The notes under the pieces are model-generated. The model saw only the letters and a list, made by a program, of their open reading frames with translations, was not told the DNA's origin and did not search any database. Below, in pieces: positions 1-8,805 of a stretch of 64,000 bases of DNA; positions within the stretch are counted from its first letter, which is position 1; every line of letters begins with the position of its first letter. The stretch is from Acidovorax sp. FJL06 (lineage in GTDB: Bacteria > Pseudomonadota > Gammaproteobacteria > Burkholderiales > Burkholderiaceae_C), in the NCBI RefSeq assembly GCF_003852545.1, contig NZ_QAJR01000007.1:47669-111668 (forward strand), written 5' to 3'. Made by a program: the position numbers and the translations under genes.

Positions 1-1091
<1,091 letters not shown>

Positions 1092-1182
1092 GGCGAAGGC
1101 TTCTCCGAAGATGGCGTGTGGGTGCGTTAAGGGCGCGCGGGTAGATCCCGATGTGGCGCCGAGTTTACATCATTCATAATTA

Positions 1183-1213
1183 TTGATTCAAAATATTCCT
1201 CGCAGCTTACAAT
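1183..1213 (+). promoter_or_regulatory. AT-rich divergent promoter/operator region of scpA and the GntR regulator
   Basis: Between two GC-rich genes, bases about 1165-1213 form an AT-rich patch. On the + strand TTGATT (1183-1188) and TACAAT (1208-1213) resemble -35 and -10 hexamers, with a long 19-nt spacer. TACAAT lies only 6 nt before the ATG at 1220 and no Shine-Dalgarno is visible, so the regulator mRNA may be leaderless. The same patch probably holds the operator. This is inference from sequence only. Confidence 0.4.
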
Positions 1214-1219
1214 CCGCCC

Positions 1220-1855
1220 ATGTCTGCCCTCACCCTCACGCCCCGCGCCCTGTATGAAGAAGTCGCCGAGCAACTGCGCCAGCGCATCTTCCGCCGCGAG
1301 CTGGAGCCCGGCAGCTGGATTGACGAACTCAAGATTGCCGAAGAATTCGGCATCAGCCGCACCCCGCTGCGCGAGGCGCTGAAGGTGCTGGCCGCCGAAG
1401 GCCTGGTCACGATGAAGGTGCGCCGTGGCGCCTATGTGACCGAAATGAGCGAAAAAGACCTGCGTGACGTGTACCACCTGCTCAGCCTGCTGGAGAGCGA
1501 CGCCGCAGGCGTGGTGGCCGAACGCGCCACCGATGAGCAGCTGAAAACCTTGCAGGATCTGCACGCCGAGCTGGAAACGGCCGTGGCCGACCGCGAGAAG
1601 TTCTTCGCCATCAACGAGCGTTTTCACATGAACCTGCTAGAGATGGCCGACAACCGCTGGCGCAGCCAGATGGTGGCCGACCTGCGCAAGGTGATGAAGC
1701 TCAACCGCCACAACTCGCTGTTCAAGCAAGGGCGCATCGAGGATTCGCTGGGCGAACACCGCGCCATCCTGGCGGCCATGGTGGCGCGCGACGGCCAGGC
1801 CACGGTGCAGGCCATGCAGGCGCACTTTGCGCAGGGGCTGGAAGCGGCAACCTGA
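1220..1855 (+). CDS. GntR-family transcriptional regulator (FCD/FadR subfamily)
   Basis: 211 aa, the usual size for FadR-subfamily regulators. The N-terminal winged HTH spans about residues 10-75 (LYEEVAEQLRQRIFRRELEPG, then EEFGISRTPLREALKVLAAEG as the recognition helix region and VRRGAYVTEM as the wing). An all-helical FCD ligand-binding domain follows (about residues 80-205), with typical DVYHLLSLLES and a conserved FHMNLLEMADN helix. It probably acts as a ligand-responsive repressor of the divergent methylmalonyl-CoA mutase gene; an organic acid or acyl-CoA is the likely effector class, which is inference. The ATG at 1220 has no clear SD. Confidence 0.9.
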   Translation: MSALTLTPRALYEEVAEQLRQRIFRRELEPGSWIDELKIAEEFGISRTPLREALKVLAAEGLVTMKVRRGAYVTEMSEKDLRDVYHLLSLLESDAAGVVAERATDEQLKTLQDLHAELETAVADREKFFAINERFHMNLLEMADNRWRSQMVADLRKVMKLNRHNSLFKQGRIEDSLGEHRAILAAMVARDGQATVQAMQAHFAQGLEAAT

Positions 1856-2116
1856 GAGCCGGTGCCCCAGCCCTCCACCAACGAACGCCGCCCCGCCACC
1901 AGCGCGGCTCAGTGCGGTTTTCTGGGGCAACGCGTGCGGCCCGGGCCAGCCTGGCAGATGCGCGGCAACGCCACCATTCCGCAAACAGGAACGCACCATT
2001 TGCAACACAAGGGGTTATCCCATCCGGCCTGGGCCCGGGTTCGATCGTTATGATCGCCCGGGTTTCCACCGAGGCCATGGCGCAGGCAGCCATCACGGCC
2101 TCTACCGCCGAGTTTG

Positions 2117-3973
2117 ATGACTTCCTCCCCTCCCGATATCGCCAGCGTCCAGACGCTGCCCCAGCTGCTTGCCTACCGCGCTGCCAGCACCCCCGACGCC
2201 GAGGCCTTCCGGGCGTTTGACCCCGGCACCCAGGCCTGGACGAGCCTGACCTGGGCGCAGGCCGCCGAGCGCGTCGGCACCTGGGCGCAGGCCCTGGCGG
2301 CCATGCAGCTCCCCGTGGCAGCCCGCGTGGCCATCCTGCTGCCCAATGGCCTGCACGCCATGTGCGCCGACCAGTCCACGCTGGCCACGGGCTGCGTGCC
2401 TGTGCCACTGCACGCCATCGACAACCCGGGCAGCATCGCCTACATCCTTGCGGACTGCGAGGCCTCCCTGCTCATCGTGGGCCAGGCCGAGCAATGGGAG
2501 AAGATCCGGGCCGTGGGCACGCCGTTCCCGGCCCTGCGCGCCGTGGTGATCACCGACGACGACACCTCGACGTTCACGCCCACCGCAGGCTCTGGCGAAA
2601 GCCCGGCGGTGGGCTCGCTGGTGCAGTGGCTGGCGGGCGCCAGCGCAGCCCCGGCCCCCGTCATCACACCGCCCGGCGCGGACGACCTGGCGGCCATCGT
2701 CTACACCTCCGGCACCACGGGCAAACCCAAGGGGGTGATGCTGACGCACCGCAACGTGGTCAGCGACGTGAAAGCCGTGCTCGACCGCATCGCGCCCACC
2801 GTGGACGACGTGTTCTTGTCCTTCCTGCCGCTGTCGCACACCTTCGAGCGCACGGGCGGCTATTACCTGCCGATTGCGGCGGGGAGCTGCGTGGCCTATG
2901 CGCGCTCGGTGGCGCTGCTGGCCGACGACCTGAAAACCGTGCGGCCCACCGTGCTGGTGTCGGTGCCGCGCATTTACGAACGCATCCACGCCAAGCTGCT
3001 CGAAAAGCTCTCGCCCACGCCCTGGAAGATGCAGCTGTATGAAGCCGCACAGCACAAGGGCTGGGCGCGCTTTTGTGCCGCACAGGGCCTGCCCGCGCCA
3101 TCGGCAAACGAAAGCAGCGCCGCCGGCTGGATGGCCGCCCTGCCCTGGCCTCTGCTGCAGGCCCTGGTGGCCCAACCGCTGCTGGCGCAGTTTGGCGGCC
3201 GCGTGCGGGTGGCCGTGAGCGGCGGCGCGCCGCTGTCGCCCACCATTGCCAAGTGCTTCTTGGGCCTGGGCCTGCCGCTGGTGCAGGGCTACGGCATGAC
3301 CGAAACCGCGCCCGTGGTATCGGTGAATTCGCTGCATGACAACGACCCGGCCTGTGTGGGCAAGGCCCTGCCCGGCGTGGAAGTGCGCATCGGCGAGAAC
3401 CGCGAGCTGCAGGTGCGCGGCCCCATCGTGATGAAGGGCTACTGGAAGCGCCCGGAAGACACGGCCAAGATCCTGGGCCCGGATGGCTGGCTGGGCACGG
3501 GCGACCAGGCCGAGATCGTGAACGGCCGCATCTACATCAAGGGCCGCATCAAGGAGATCATCGTCACCTCCACCGGCGAAAAGATCCCCCCGGGCGACCT
3601 GGAGCTGGCCCTGCTGGCCGACCCGCTGCTGGAGCAGACTTTTGTGGTGGGCGAGAACCGCCCCTTCATCGCCTGCGTGGCCGTGCTCAAGGCCGACGAG
3701 TGGCAGCGCCTGGCGGCCGACCTGGGCCTGTCTGCGCAGGACGCCGCGAGCCTCAACCACCCCAGCGTGCACCGCGCAGTGCTGGCGCGCATCGAGAAGA
3801 ACACCGCCAGCTTCGCCCGCTACGCCGTGCCCCGCGCCGTGCACTGCACGCTCACGCCCTGGACGATCGAGAACACCTTCATGACGCCCACGCTCAAGCT
3901 CAAGCGCAACAACCTGATGGCGCACTTTGCAGAGGCGATTGAGGGGATGTACCAGAAGCCGGGTGGGCGCTAA
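2117..3973 (+). CDS. AMP-dependent acyl-CoA synthetase (long-chain fatty acid:CoA ligase type)
   Basis: 618 aa ANL-superfamily enzyme that activates a carboxylic acid to its acyl-AMP and then acyl-CoA. Visible motifs in order: the P-loop-like AMP-binding signature VYTSGTTGKPKGVMLTHRN (about residue 195), FLPLSHTFERTGGYY, the adenine motif GYGMTETAPVV (about 395), then DGWLGTGDQAEIVNGRIYIKG and the hinge/lysine region IKEIIVTSTGEKIPP. The long form with a split middle region resembles FadD15/FACL-type long-chain ligases rather than acetyl-CoA synthetase. The start is taken as ATG 2117; an adjoining TTG at 2114 is possible. About 260 bases without a gene precede it (1856-2116), holding a small dyad near 2042-2055 and nothing else recognisable. 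Its stop codon overlaps the convergent nucleotidyltransferase stop. Confidence 0.9.
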   Translation: MTSSPPDIASVQTLPQLLAYRAASTPDAEAFRAFDPGTQAWTSLTWAQAAERVGTWAQALAAMQLPVAARVAILLPNGLHAMCADQSTLATGCVPVPLHAIDNPGSIAYILADCEASLLIVGQAEQWEKIRAVGTPFPALRAVVITDDDTSTFTPTAGSGESPAVGSLVQWLAGASAAPAPVITPPGADDLAAIVYTSGTTGKPKGVMLTHRNVVSDVKAVLDRIAPTVDDVFLSFLPLSHTFERTGGYYLPIAAGSCVAYARSVALLADDLKTVRPTVLVSVPRIYERIHAKLLEKLSPTPWKMQLYEAAQHKGWARFCAAQGLPAPSANESSAAGWMAALPWPLLQALVAQPLLAQFGGRVRVAVSGGAPLSPTIAKCFLGLGLPLVQGYGMTETAPVVSVNSLHDNDPACVGKALPGVEVRIGENRELQVRGPIVMKGYWKRPEDTAKILGPDGWLGTGDQAEIVNGRIYIKGRIKEIIVTSTGEKIPPGDLELALLADPLLEQTFVVGENRPFIACVAVLKADEWQRLAADLGLSAQDAASLNHPSVHRAVLARIEKNTASFARYAVPRAVHCTLTPWTIENTFMTPTLKLKRNNLMAHFAEAIEGMYQKPGGR

Positions 3974-4929
3974 GTGGAAGCTGGCACCTGCCACTGCGGC
4001 AGGTACTCGTTGACCATGGCCTCCACCACCTCTGCCTGAAGCGCATCCCGGCGACGCTTGAGGGGGTCGCGGTCCTGCTGGGCACTCATCCACCGCTTGA
4101 AGCGCGCAAAGGCCAGGGGATGCAGGGTGTTCATGCGCGCCATGGTGCCATTGGAGGCCACGATCACCGCACTGAACGGTGGTGCGTCCATCAGCACATG
4201 GGCCTGACGGGCCTGCGTGACCCAGAAGTCATCCTCATCGTCACTCATGCGGATGGGATGAGGATCTTCCCCCTGCTGTTCACGCCGCAGGATGTCCACC
4301 TCAAAGCCATCCTGGTTGACGGCCGTGTACTTGTCCAGGTCCTTGAGCCGGAAGGTCTTGTCCACCTTCTTGAGCACCCCCAGCATGGAGCTGTCCACGC
4401 GGGCCAGCGCGGTTGCAAAGTGGAGCCGCTTGCGCACGTCCCACAGCAGGTCAATGTCGCGCGTCGCCACCGCGTCGTCATCCACAACAACGCCTGCAGC
4501 AGCCTCGTAGGCATAGAGCGCATGGGTGCCAACCACCCGAAAAAACTCCGTCAGACCTGACGAGGCCATGCGATCCAGCACTTTGACCACCATGGGGTCC
4601 ACCCGCCCTACCCGCAGCGCACGGTTCATGCGCTCGTGCTCCTTGCGCTTTTCCGTCAGGGCCGCCAAGCGGTCTTGTGCAAGCTGCTTGCGCTCCAGAA
4701 AACGTGCATAGGTTCGCTCGGTTTCCGGAGTTCTAGGCCCCAGGCTTTTTTCGGCCCCCTTGGGGCTGGTGCGTACCAGGTAAACAGCCTCGGGCGCCGA
4801 GGCAGGCCCCTTGTGCCAGTACATACCGCCACGCACCAGCAATGCTTCGCGCTCCGCGTCCTCGCAGGCCTCGAACACCGAGACAGCATCAATGTATTGA
4901 CGGGCAAGGTTAGGGCGTATTTCGCGCAT
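3970..4929 (-). CDS. Solitary nucleotidyltransferase-fold protein (GSU2403/NTP_transf_8-like)
   Basis: 319 aa. The central region reads VVGTHALYAYEAAAGV followed about 20 residues later by TRDIDLLWD, which is the DNA polymerase beta-like nucleotidyltransferase signature (GS/GT helix, then DxD) seen in the GSU2403 family. It is preceded by a charged coiled-coil-like stretch (ERTYARFLERKQLAQDRLAALTEKRKEHERMNRALR, positions about 95-130). The ATG at 4929 has no SD and lies inside an inverted repeat (4929-4965), suggesting autoregulation. It overlaps the convergent acyl-CoA synthetase by 4 nt at the stop codons. Such proteins occur as accessory, patchily distributed genes; substrate and role are unknown. 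A toxin or defence role is possible but not shown. Confidence 0.75.
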   Translation of the reverse strand: MREIRPNLARQYIDAVSVFEACEDAEREALLVRGGMYWHKGPASAPEAVYLVRTSPKGAEKSLGPRTPETERTYARFLERKQLAQDRLAALTEKRKEHERMNRALRVGRVDPMVVKVLDRMASSGLTEFFRVVGTHALYAYEAAAGVVVDDDAVATRDIDLLWDVRKRLHFATALARVDSSMLGVLKKVDKTFRLKDLDKYTAVNQDGFEVDILRREQQGEDPHPIRMSDDEDDFWVTQARQAHVLMDAPPFSAVIVASNGTMARMNTLHPLAFARFKRWMSAQQDRDPLKRRRDALQAEVVEAMVNEYLPQWQVPAST

Positions 4930-4965
4930 TCGGTATAAAAGTCAAAAAACTAAAAATATACCGAA
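4929..4965. promoter_or_regulatory. Inverted repeat TTCGGTATA-N19-TATACCGAA at the nucleotidyltransferase start
   Basis: Perfect 9-bp inverted repeats at 4929-4937 and 4957-4965 flank a very AT-rich 19-nt centre. The inner arm touches the start codon of the minus-strand gene. The placement fits an operator that covers the promoter, or a hairpin occluding translation initiation. The AT-rich island (4930-4990) contrasts with the GC-rich genes around it. Confidence 0.6.
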
Positions 4966-4977
4966 ATTACAATTAAA

Positions 4978-6120
4978 TCAATAAGTTGTAGTAGGTTTTT
5001 TATTCAGAGAGTTGCATGCAAGAGCAACTCCCCCCTCCCCCGCATACGCCACCCCAAACCGGTTCGCCAGAAAATCCGCCAGCCGCACCGCCTCCTGCCC
5101 CACAAAGCCCTGCTGTGGCAATTGCCCCTGGGCCACCAGGTCCAGCACCGTGCAGATGCCTGCGGCCGTGGTGAGCTGGATGGCGCTCAGCCGGTGCCCC
5201 GCCAGCGCGGTGCCCACAATGCGGGCCGAGTACGACTCCTGCACCAGCCGCCCGCCGCGTTGGCCCGCTGCGGTGGCAAAGATCACGATCACGTCCTGAT
5301 CGGTGGTGGGGATCGCGCTTTCCAGGATGTCCTTGAGCAGATCGCGCCGATCACGCAGGCGCAGGTCATTCAGCAGCAGCTTCAGGATGGCGTTGTGGCC
5401 CGGGTAGCGGATGGACTGGTAGTCCACCTGCCGCGCCTTGCCTGCCAACGTCTCGGTGAGCGTGCCCAGGCCGCCCGAGGTGTTGAACGCCTCGTACTCC
5501 ACGCCATCCAGCGCAAAGGTTTCCAGCCCCTCCAGCGCGGGCACCGTGGTGCGTGCGCCGTCCATAATCGCCTCGCAGGGGTTGCAGTATTCGTTGATAA
5601 GGCCCTCGGTGCTCCAGGTCAGGTTGTAGCGCAGGGCACCCTGGGGGTAGCGGGGCAGCGCCCCCACGCGCATGCGCAGGGTGTGCAGGATGTCAAAACG
5701 GCGAGCCAAATCGTTGCCCACGATGCCGATGAACCCCGGCGCCAGGCCACACTGGGGCATGAGCACACTGCGGGCGTTGGCAGCCAGGGCGCGAATGGCC
5801 TGGGTGCTGGCCACGTCCTCGGTCAGGTCAAAGTAGTGCACACCTCCCGCAGCACACAAGGTGGCCACAGGCACGGCACGGTGGAACGGCAGTGCGTTGA
5901 GCACGGCAAACCGGCCGTCGATAACGGCCTGCAGGCTCGCGTCGTCGGTGGCCAGGCGGGTGGCCACGCCCAAAGCAGCCACCTCGGCCAGGCGGGCCGG
6001 GTCGCGGTCGGCCACCAGGACGTCGTAGCCACCGGCCTGCTGCAACAAGAGCGCCATGGCAAAGCCAATGTGGCCCGCACCCAGGATGGTGACGGCGTGG
6101 CGGGCGGAAGTGGCGGTCAT
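4978..6120 (-). CDS. Saccharopine dehydrogenase-family NAD(P)-binding oxidoreductase
   Basis: 380 aa. The N-terminal Rossmann fold has VTILGAGHIGFAMALLLQQ (GxGxxG) and an acidic residue ending strand 2 (VLVADRDP). The body matches the saccharopine dehydrogenase/lysine-ketoglutarate reductase C-terminal family (QCGLAPGFIGIVGNDLARRF, GALRYNLTWSTEGLINEYCNP). It probably takes part in lysine or a related amino acid's catabolism. The start at ATG 6120 (MTATSARHAVTILGAG) puts the dinucleotide motif about 12 residues in, as usual; longer readings would run into the divergent lrp promoter. It is divergent from an Lrp/AsnC regulator, a common pairing for amino-acid-induced dehydrogenases. Confidence 0.85.
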   Translation of the reverse strand: MTATSARHAVTILGAGHIGFAMALLLQQAGGYDVLVADRDPARLAEVAALGVATRLATDDASLQAVIDGRFAVLNALPFHRAVPVATLCAAGGVHYFDLTEDVASTQAIRALAANARSVLMPQCGLAPGFIGIVGNDLARRFDILHTLRMRVGALPRYPQGALRYNLTWSTEGLINEYCNPCEAIMDGARTTVPALEGLETFALDGVEYEAFNTSGGLGTLTETLAGKARQVDYQSIRYPGHNAILKLLLNDLRLRDRRDLLKDILESAIPTTDQDVIVIFATAAGQRGGRLVQESYSARIVGTALAGHRLSAIQLTTAAGICTVLDLVAQGQLPQQGFVGQEAVRLADFLANRFGVAYAGEGGVALACNSLNKKPTTTY

Positions 6121-6234
6121 GGCAGTGCTCCTGGTGTGTGCTGGCGGCCGGGCCGCAGCGGTGGTGAAAGATGCCTTGATGCTAGGAAAGGGCACTGTCA
6201 ATGTGTAGCCACCAGAGCGTCGAAAAATCGCTCC

Positions 6235-6246
6235 TATGACGTCATA
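6235..6246. promoter_or_regulatory. 12-bp palindrome TATGACGTCATA, probable regulator site
   Basis: Perfect dyad lying 13 nt before the Lrp-family start and about 115 nt before the divergent dehydrogenase start. The position fits autoregulation or control of the divergent pair by the Lrp-type protein. Lrp sites are degenerate, so this is only a candidate. Confidence 0.4.
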
Positions 6247-6258
6247 ACGGCGAATATC

Positions 6259-6747
6259 ATGGCCGCTATGACTTTTGAGCCTACAACCCCCACCGCCCCG
6301 CCCGCACTGGACGCCACTGACCGCCAGTTGCTGAGCCTGCTGCAGGCCAACGCCCGCGAAGGCACGGCCCAATTGGCCCGCAAGCTGGGGCTGGCGCGCA
6401 CCACCGTGGTGGCGCGCATTGCGCGGTTGGAGCGCTCGGGCGTGGTGGCGGGTTACGGTGTGCGGCTGGGCGCGCGGCTCGATGCCACTACGGTGCGGGC
6501 CTGGTGCAGCATCAGCGTGCTGCCCAAGGCCGCGCCCGCCGTGCTGCGCGCGCTACAGGCCATGCCCGAGGTCGAAGAGGTGTCGGCCGTGAGCGGCCCG
6601 TTTGACTATCTGGTGTTCTTGCGCTGCACCAGCCACGAGCAGCTCGACACCCTGCTCGACCGCGTGGGCCAGCTCGACGGGGTGCACCAGACGCAGACCA
6701 GCATCGTGCTCAGCCGAAAAATCGATCGGCGCAGCGTGGGTGCTTGA
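6259..6747 (+). CDS. Lrp/AsnC-family transcriptional regulator
   Basis: 162 aa, the family's usual length. The N-terminal HTH is in about residues 18-65 (LDATDRQLLSLLQANAREG, then LARKLGLARTTVVARIARLE). The C-terminal RAM/AsnC ligand-binding domain follows (AWCSISVLPKAAPAVLRAL, VEEVSAVSGPFDYLVFLRC). It likely senses an amino acid and controls the divergent saccharopine dehydrogenase-like gene. The start is ATG 6259; an in-frame ATG at 6268 is an alternative and neither has a strong SD. Confidence 0.92.
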   Translation: MAAMTFEPTTPTAPPALDATDRQLLSLLQANAREGTAQLARKLGLARTTVVARIARLERSGVVAGYGVRLGARLDATTVRAWCSISVLPKAAPAVLRALQAMPEVEEVSAVSGPFDYLVFLRCTSHEQLDTLLDRVGQLDGVHQTQTSIVLSRKIDRRSVGA

Positions 6748-6802
6748 CTACTATTTTGATAGCTTAAAACACATACCACACGCGCGGAAAGGCCGTTTTT
6801 TA
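6748..6802 (+). repeat. Dispersed Comamonadaceae repeat, copy 1 (GATAGCT...GGCCGTTTTTT)
   Basis: Starts CTACTATTTTGATAGCT and ends AGGCCGTTTTTT, between convergent genes. It shares its ends and spacing with the copies at 30641, 43168, 39404, 55571, 60421 and 62771. The T-run may serve as a terminator for the upstream lrp gene. Confidence 0.6.
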
Positions 6803-6817
6803 ATAGATATTTCCGGC

Positions 6818-7405
6818 TCAGGCCTCGAACTGTGTCGGATTTTTACCCCGGATGGGCGCATAAAACGCCTTGATGGCCGCCATGTCGCGCTCCACATCGC
6901 CCGTGGGCTCGAACACCGGGCCCAGGCCGCCGACCTTGCGGCCGTAGTCCACAAACGCCAGCACGATGGGCACGCCTGCCTGCTGGGCAATGTAGTAAAA
7001 GCCCGTTTTCCAGTGCCGCGTCTTGCCGCGCGTGCCCTCGGGCGGCACGATGAGCTGCATGGGGCCTTCGGCCTGCCGCATGGCCTGGGCCGAACTGGCC
7101 ACCAAGTTGTTGGCCTGGCTTCGGTCCACCGGAATGCCGCCCAGCCAGCGCATCACCCCACCAAAAGGCGCCTTGAACAGGCTGTGCTTGCCCATCCAGT
7201 ACACCCGCAGGCGCAGCGAAAACGCGAGCATCAGCGTGTATGGCAAATCCCAGTTGCTGGTGTGCGGCGCGGCGATCAGCACGCTTTTGGTGGCATGGGG
7301 GGGCAAGGCGCCTTCGACCTTCCAGCCGGTGATGCGCAGGGTGAAGCGGGAGAAAGCGCGCAGGAGCGTGTTGACAACCGGCGTGTCAAAAATGGTGTGG
7401 TGCAT
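6818..7405 (-). CDS. Lysophospholipid acyltransferase-family protein (PlsC-like)
   Basis: 195 aa. Carries the glycerolphosphate acyltransferase signatures: block I H-x4-D in APHTSNWDLPY, a WMGKHSLFKAPFGGVMRWLG block, and block III VPPEGTRGKT. These enzymes move an acyl group onto lysophosphatidic acid or related acceptors at the inner membrane. It is shorter than canonical PlsC (about 240 aa) and resembles the small family near lipid-remodelling genes. The start is taken as ATG 7405 (MHHTIFDTPVVN); an upstream extension to 7525 is Ala/Pro/Arg-rich and unlikely to be coding. Confidence 0.8.
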   Translation of the reverse strand: MHHTIFDTPVVNTLLRAFSRFTLRITGWKVEGALPPHATKSVLIAAPHTSNWDLPYTLMLAFSLRLRVYWMGKHSLFKAPFGGVMRWLGGIPVDRSQANNLVASSAQAMRQAEGPMQLIVPPEGTRGKTRHWKTGFYYIAQQAGVPIVLAFVDYGRKVGGLGPVFEPTGDVERDMAAIKAFYAPIRGKNPTQFEA

Positions 7406-7571
7406 GGGAGGGCGGGTGACGAAACAGGGCCCGCAGGCGGGACCCAGGCGCTGCGCCGGGCGCCGCGCAGGCATAAAAAGCGCCGCAATTGTCGCCGATG
7501 GCACCGATGCCCCACCTTGATACAAGGCAATGCACCACCGGGGCTGCAGCTACGCAGGCAAACATGAACTC

Positions 7572-7625
7572 TCAATTTGATAGCACCTTGGACACAGCAG
7601 ATTTACGGTAGAGCCCGATTTTGAG
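7572..7625 (+). repeat. Probable degenerate copy of the dispersed repeat
   Basis: Reads CAATTTGATAGC, then a diverged middle, then GAGCCCGATTTTGAG. It matches the ends of the dispersed element but the GCGCT core is not clear. It lies in the divergent gap between the acyltransferase and dusA. Confidence 0.35.
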
Positions 7626-7761
7626 CAAGGCCACACGCTGGCGCCGGACGGGAGCGCAATGGGATAATTGCGGCTTTACGACTGCAGCCTGCGGCCGCCT
7701 CGCGCACCGAGCGGGCACCCCGCTGCAGACCTCACCCCTCCCCGCCCTCCGTTTTTGCCCC

Positions 7762-8784
7762 GTGGAACCCACCCTGAGCCCCTGGCGCATGTCCATCGCC
7801 CCCATGATGGACTGGACCGACCGCCACTGCCGTTACTTTCACCGGCTGCTGACCCGCCAGACCCTGCTGTACACCGAGATGGTGAACGCGGGCGGCATCC
7901 TGTATGGCGGCACCGAGCGGCACCTGCGCTTCAACGCCGAAGAACATCCTGTGGCCCTGCAACTGGGCGGCAACGAACCCGACAAGCTGGCCCAGGCCGC
8001 GCGACTGGGTGAGCAATGGGGCTACGACGAGATCAACCTCAACTGCGGCTGCCCCAGCGACCGCGTGCAGCGCGGCGCCTTTGGCGCAAGCCTCATGAAA
8101 GCGCCCCAGCTGGTGGCCGACTGCGTCAAGGCCATGAAAGATGTGGTCAGCGTGCCCGTGACCGTCAAACACCGCATCGGCATCGACAAAGTGGAGGACT
8201 ACGGCTTTGTGCGCGACTTCGTCGGCACCGTGGCCGAGGCCGGCTGCACCGTGTTCATCGTGCACGCGCGCAACGCCTGGCTGCAGGGCCTCTCCCCCAA
8301 GGAAAACCGTGACATCCCGCCCCTGCGCTACGAGGTGGTGCACCGCCTCAAGGCCGAGTTTCCGCAGTTCACCATTGCCATCAATGGCGGCATCCAGACC
8401 GATGACGTGGTGCTGCAGCAGCTCGACCACCTGGACGGCGTGATGATCGGCCGCGAGGCGTATCACAACCCCTGGTGGCTGGCCCGCTGGGACCAGCTCT
8501 ACTACGGCGGCGCCGCCTGCCCCCTGACCCGCGAAGAGGTGGAGCTGGCCATGGTTGAGTACATGGAACGGGAGGCCGCGCAGCACGGCACGCCCTGGCC
8601 CCACATCGCCCGCCACATGCTGGGCCTGCGCCACAGCCTGCCGGGCGCCCGCATCTGGCGCCAGGTGTGGAGCAACCATTTGCTCAAGGACCGGCCCGCA
8701 CGTGAGGTGCATGCGTTGGCAATGGAGACCTATGGCACCTTTGCCTATGGGCACCCGGCAGAGGCAGGCGCCGACGCTGGATAA
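7762..8784 (+). CDS. dusA: tRNA-dihydrouridine(20/20a) synthase
   Basis: 340 aa FMN-dependent enzyme reducing U20/U20a in the tRNA D-loop. DusA-specific sequence is plain: SIAPMMDWTDRHCRYFHRLL at the start, LLYTEMVNAGG, HPVALQLGGNEP, INLNCGCPSDRVQRGAFGA (catalytic Cys), KHRIGIDK, FIVHARNAWLQGLSPKENR and MIGREAYHNPW. The GTG at 7762 (V-EPTLSPWRMSIAP) is chosen because about nine residues before SIAPMMDW are usual; ATG 7789 would leave almost no lead. Upstream in-frame codons look non-coding. Confidence 0.95.
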   Translation: MEPTLSPWRMSIAPMMDWTDRHCRYFHRLLTRQTLLYTEMVNAGGILYGGTERHLRFNAEEHPVALQLGGNEPDKLAQAARLGEQWGYDEINLNCGCPSDRVQRGAFGASLMKAPQLVADCVKAMKDVVSVPVTVKHRIGIDKVEDYGFVRDFVGTVAEAGCTVFIVHARNAWLQGLSPKENRDIPPLRYEVVHRLKAEFPQFTIAINGGIQTDDVVLQQLDHLDGVMIGREAYHNPWWLARWDQLYYGGAACPLTREEVELAMVEYMEREAAQHGTPWPHIARHMLGLRHSLPGARIWRQVWSNHLLKDRPAREVHALAMETYGTFAYGHPAEAGADAG

Positions 8785-8805
8785 AGGCGGGCGCAGCCTG
8801 CGGCG

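Noticed and set aside
5122-6258. Longer version of the Lrp-like protein starting inside the dehydrogenase gene
   Set aside because: That part is antisense to the dehydrogenase; real homology begins at MAAMTFEP.
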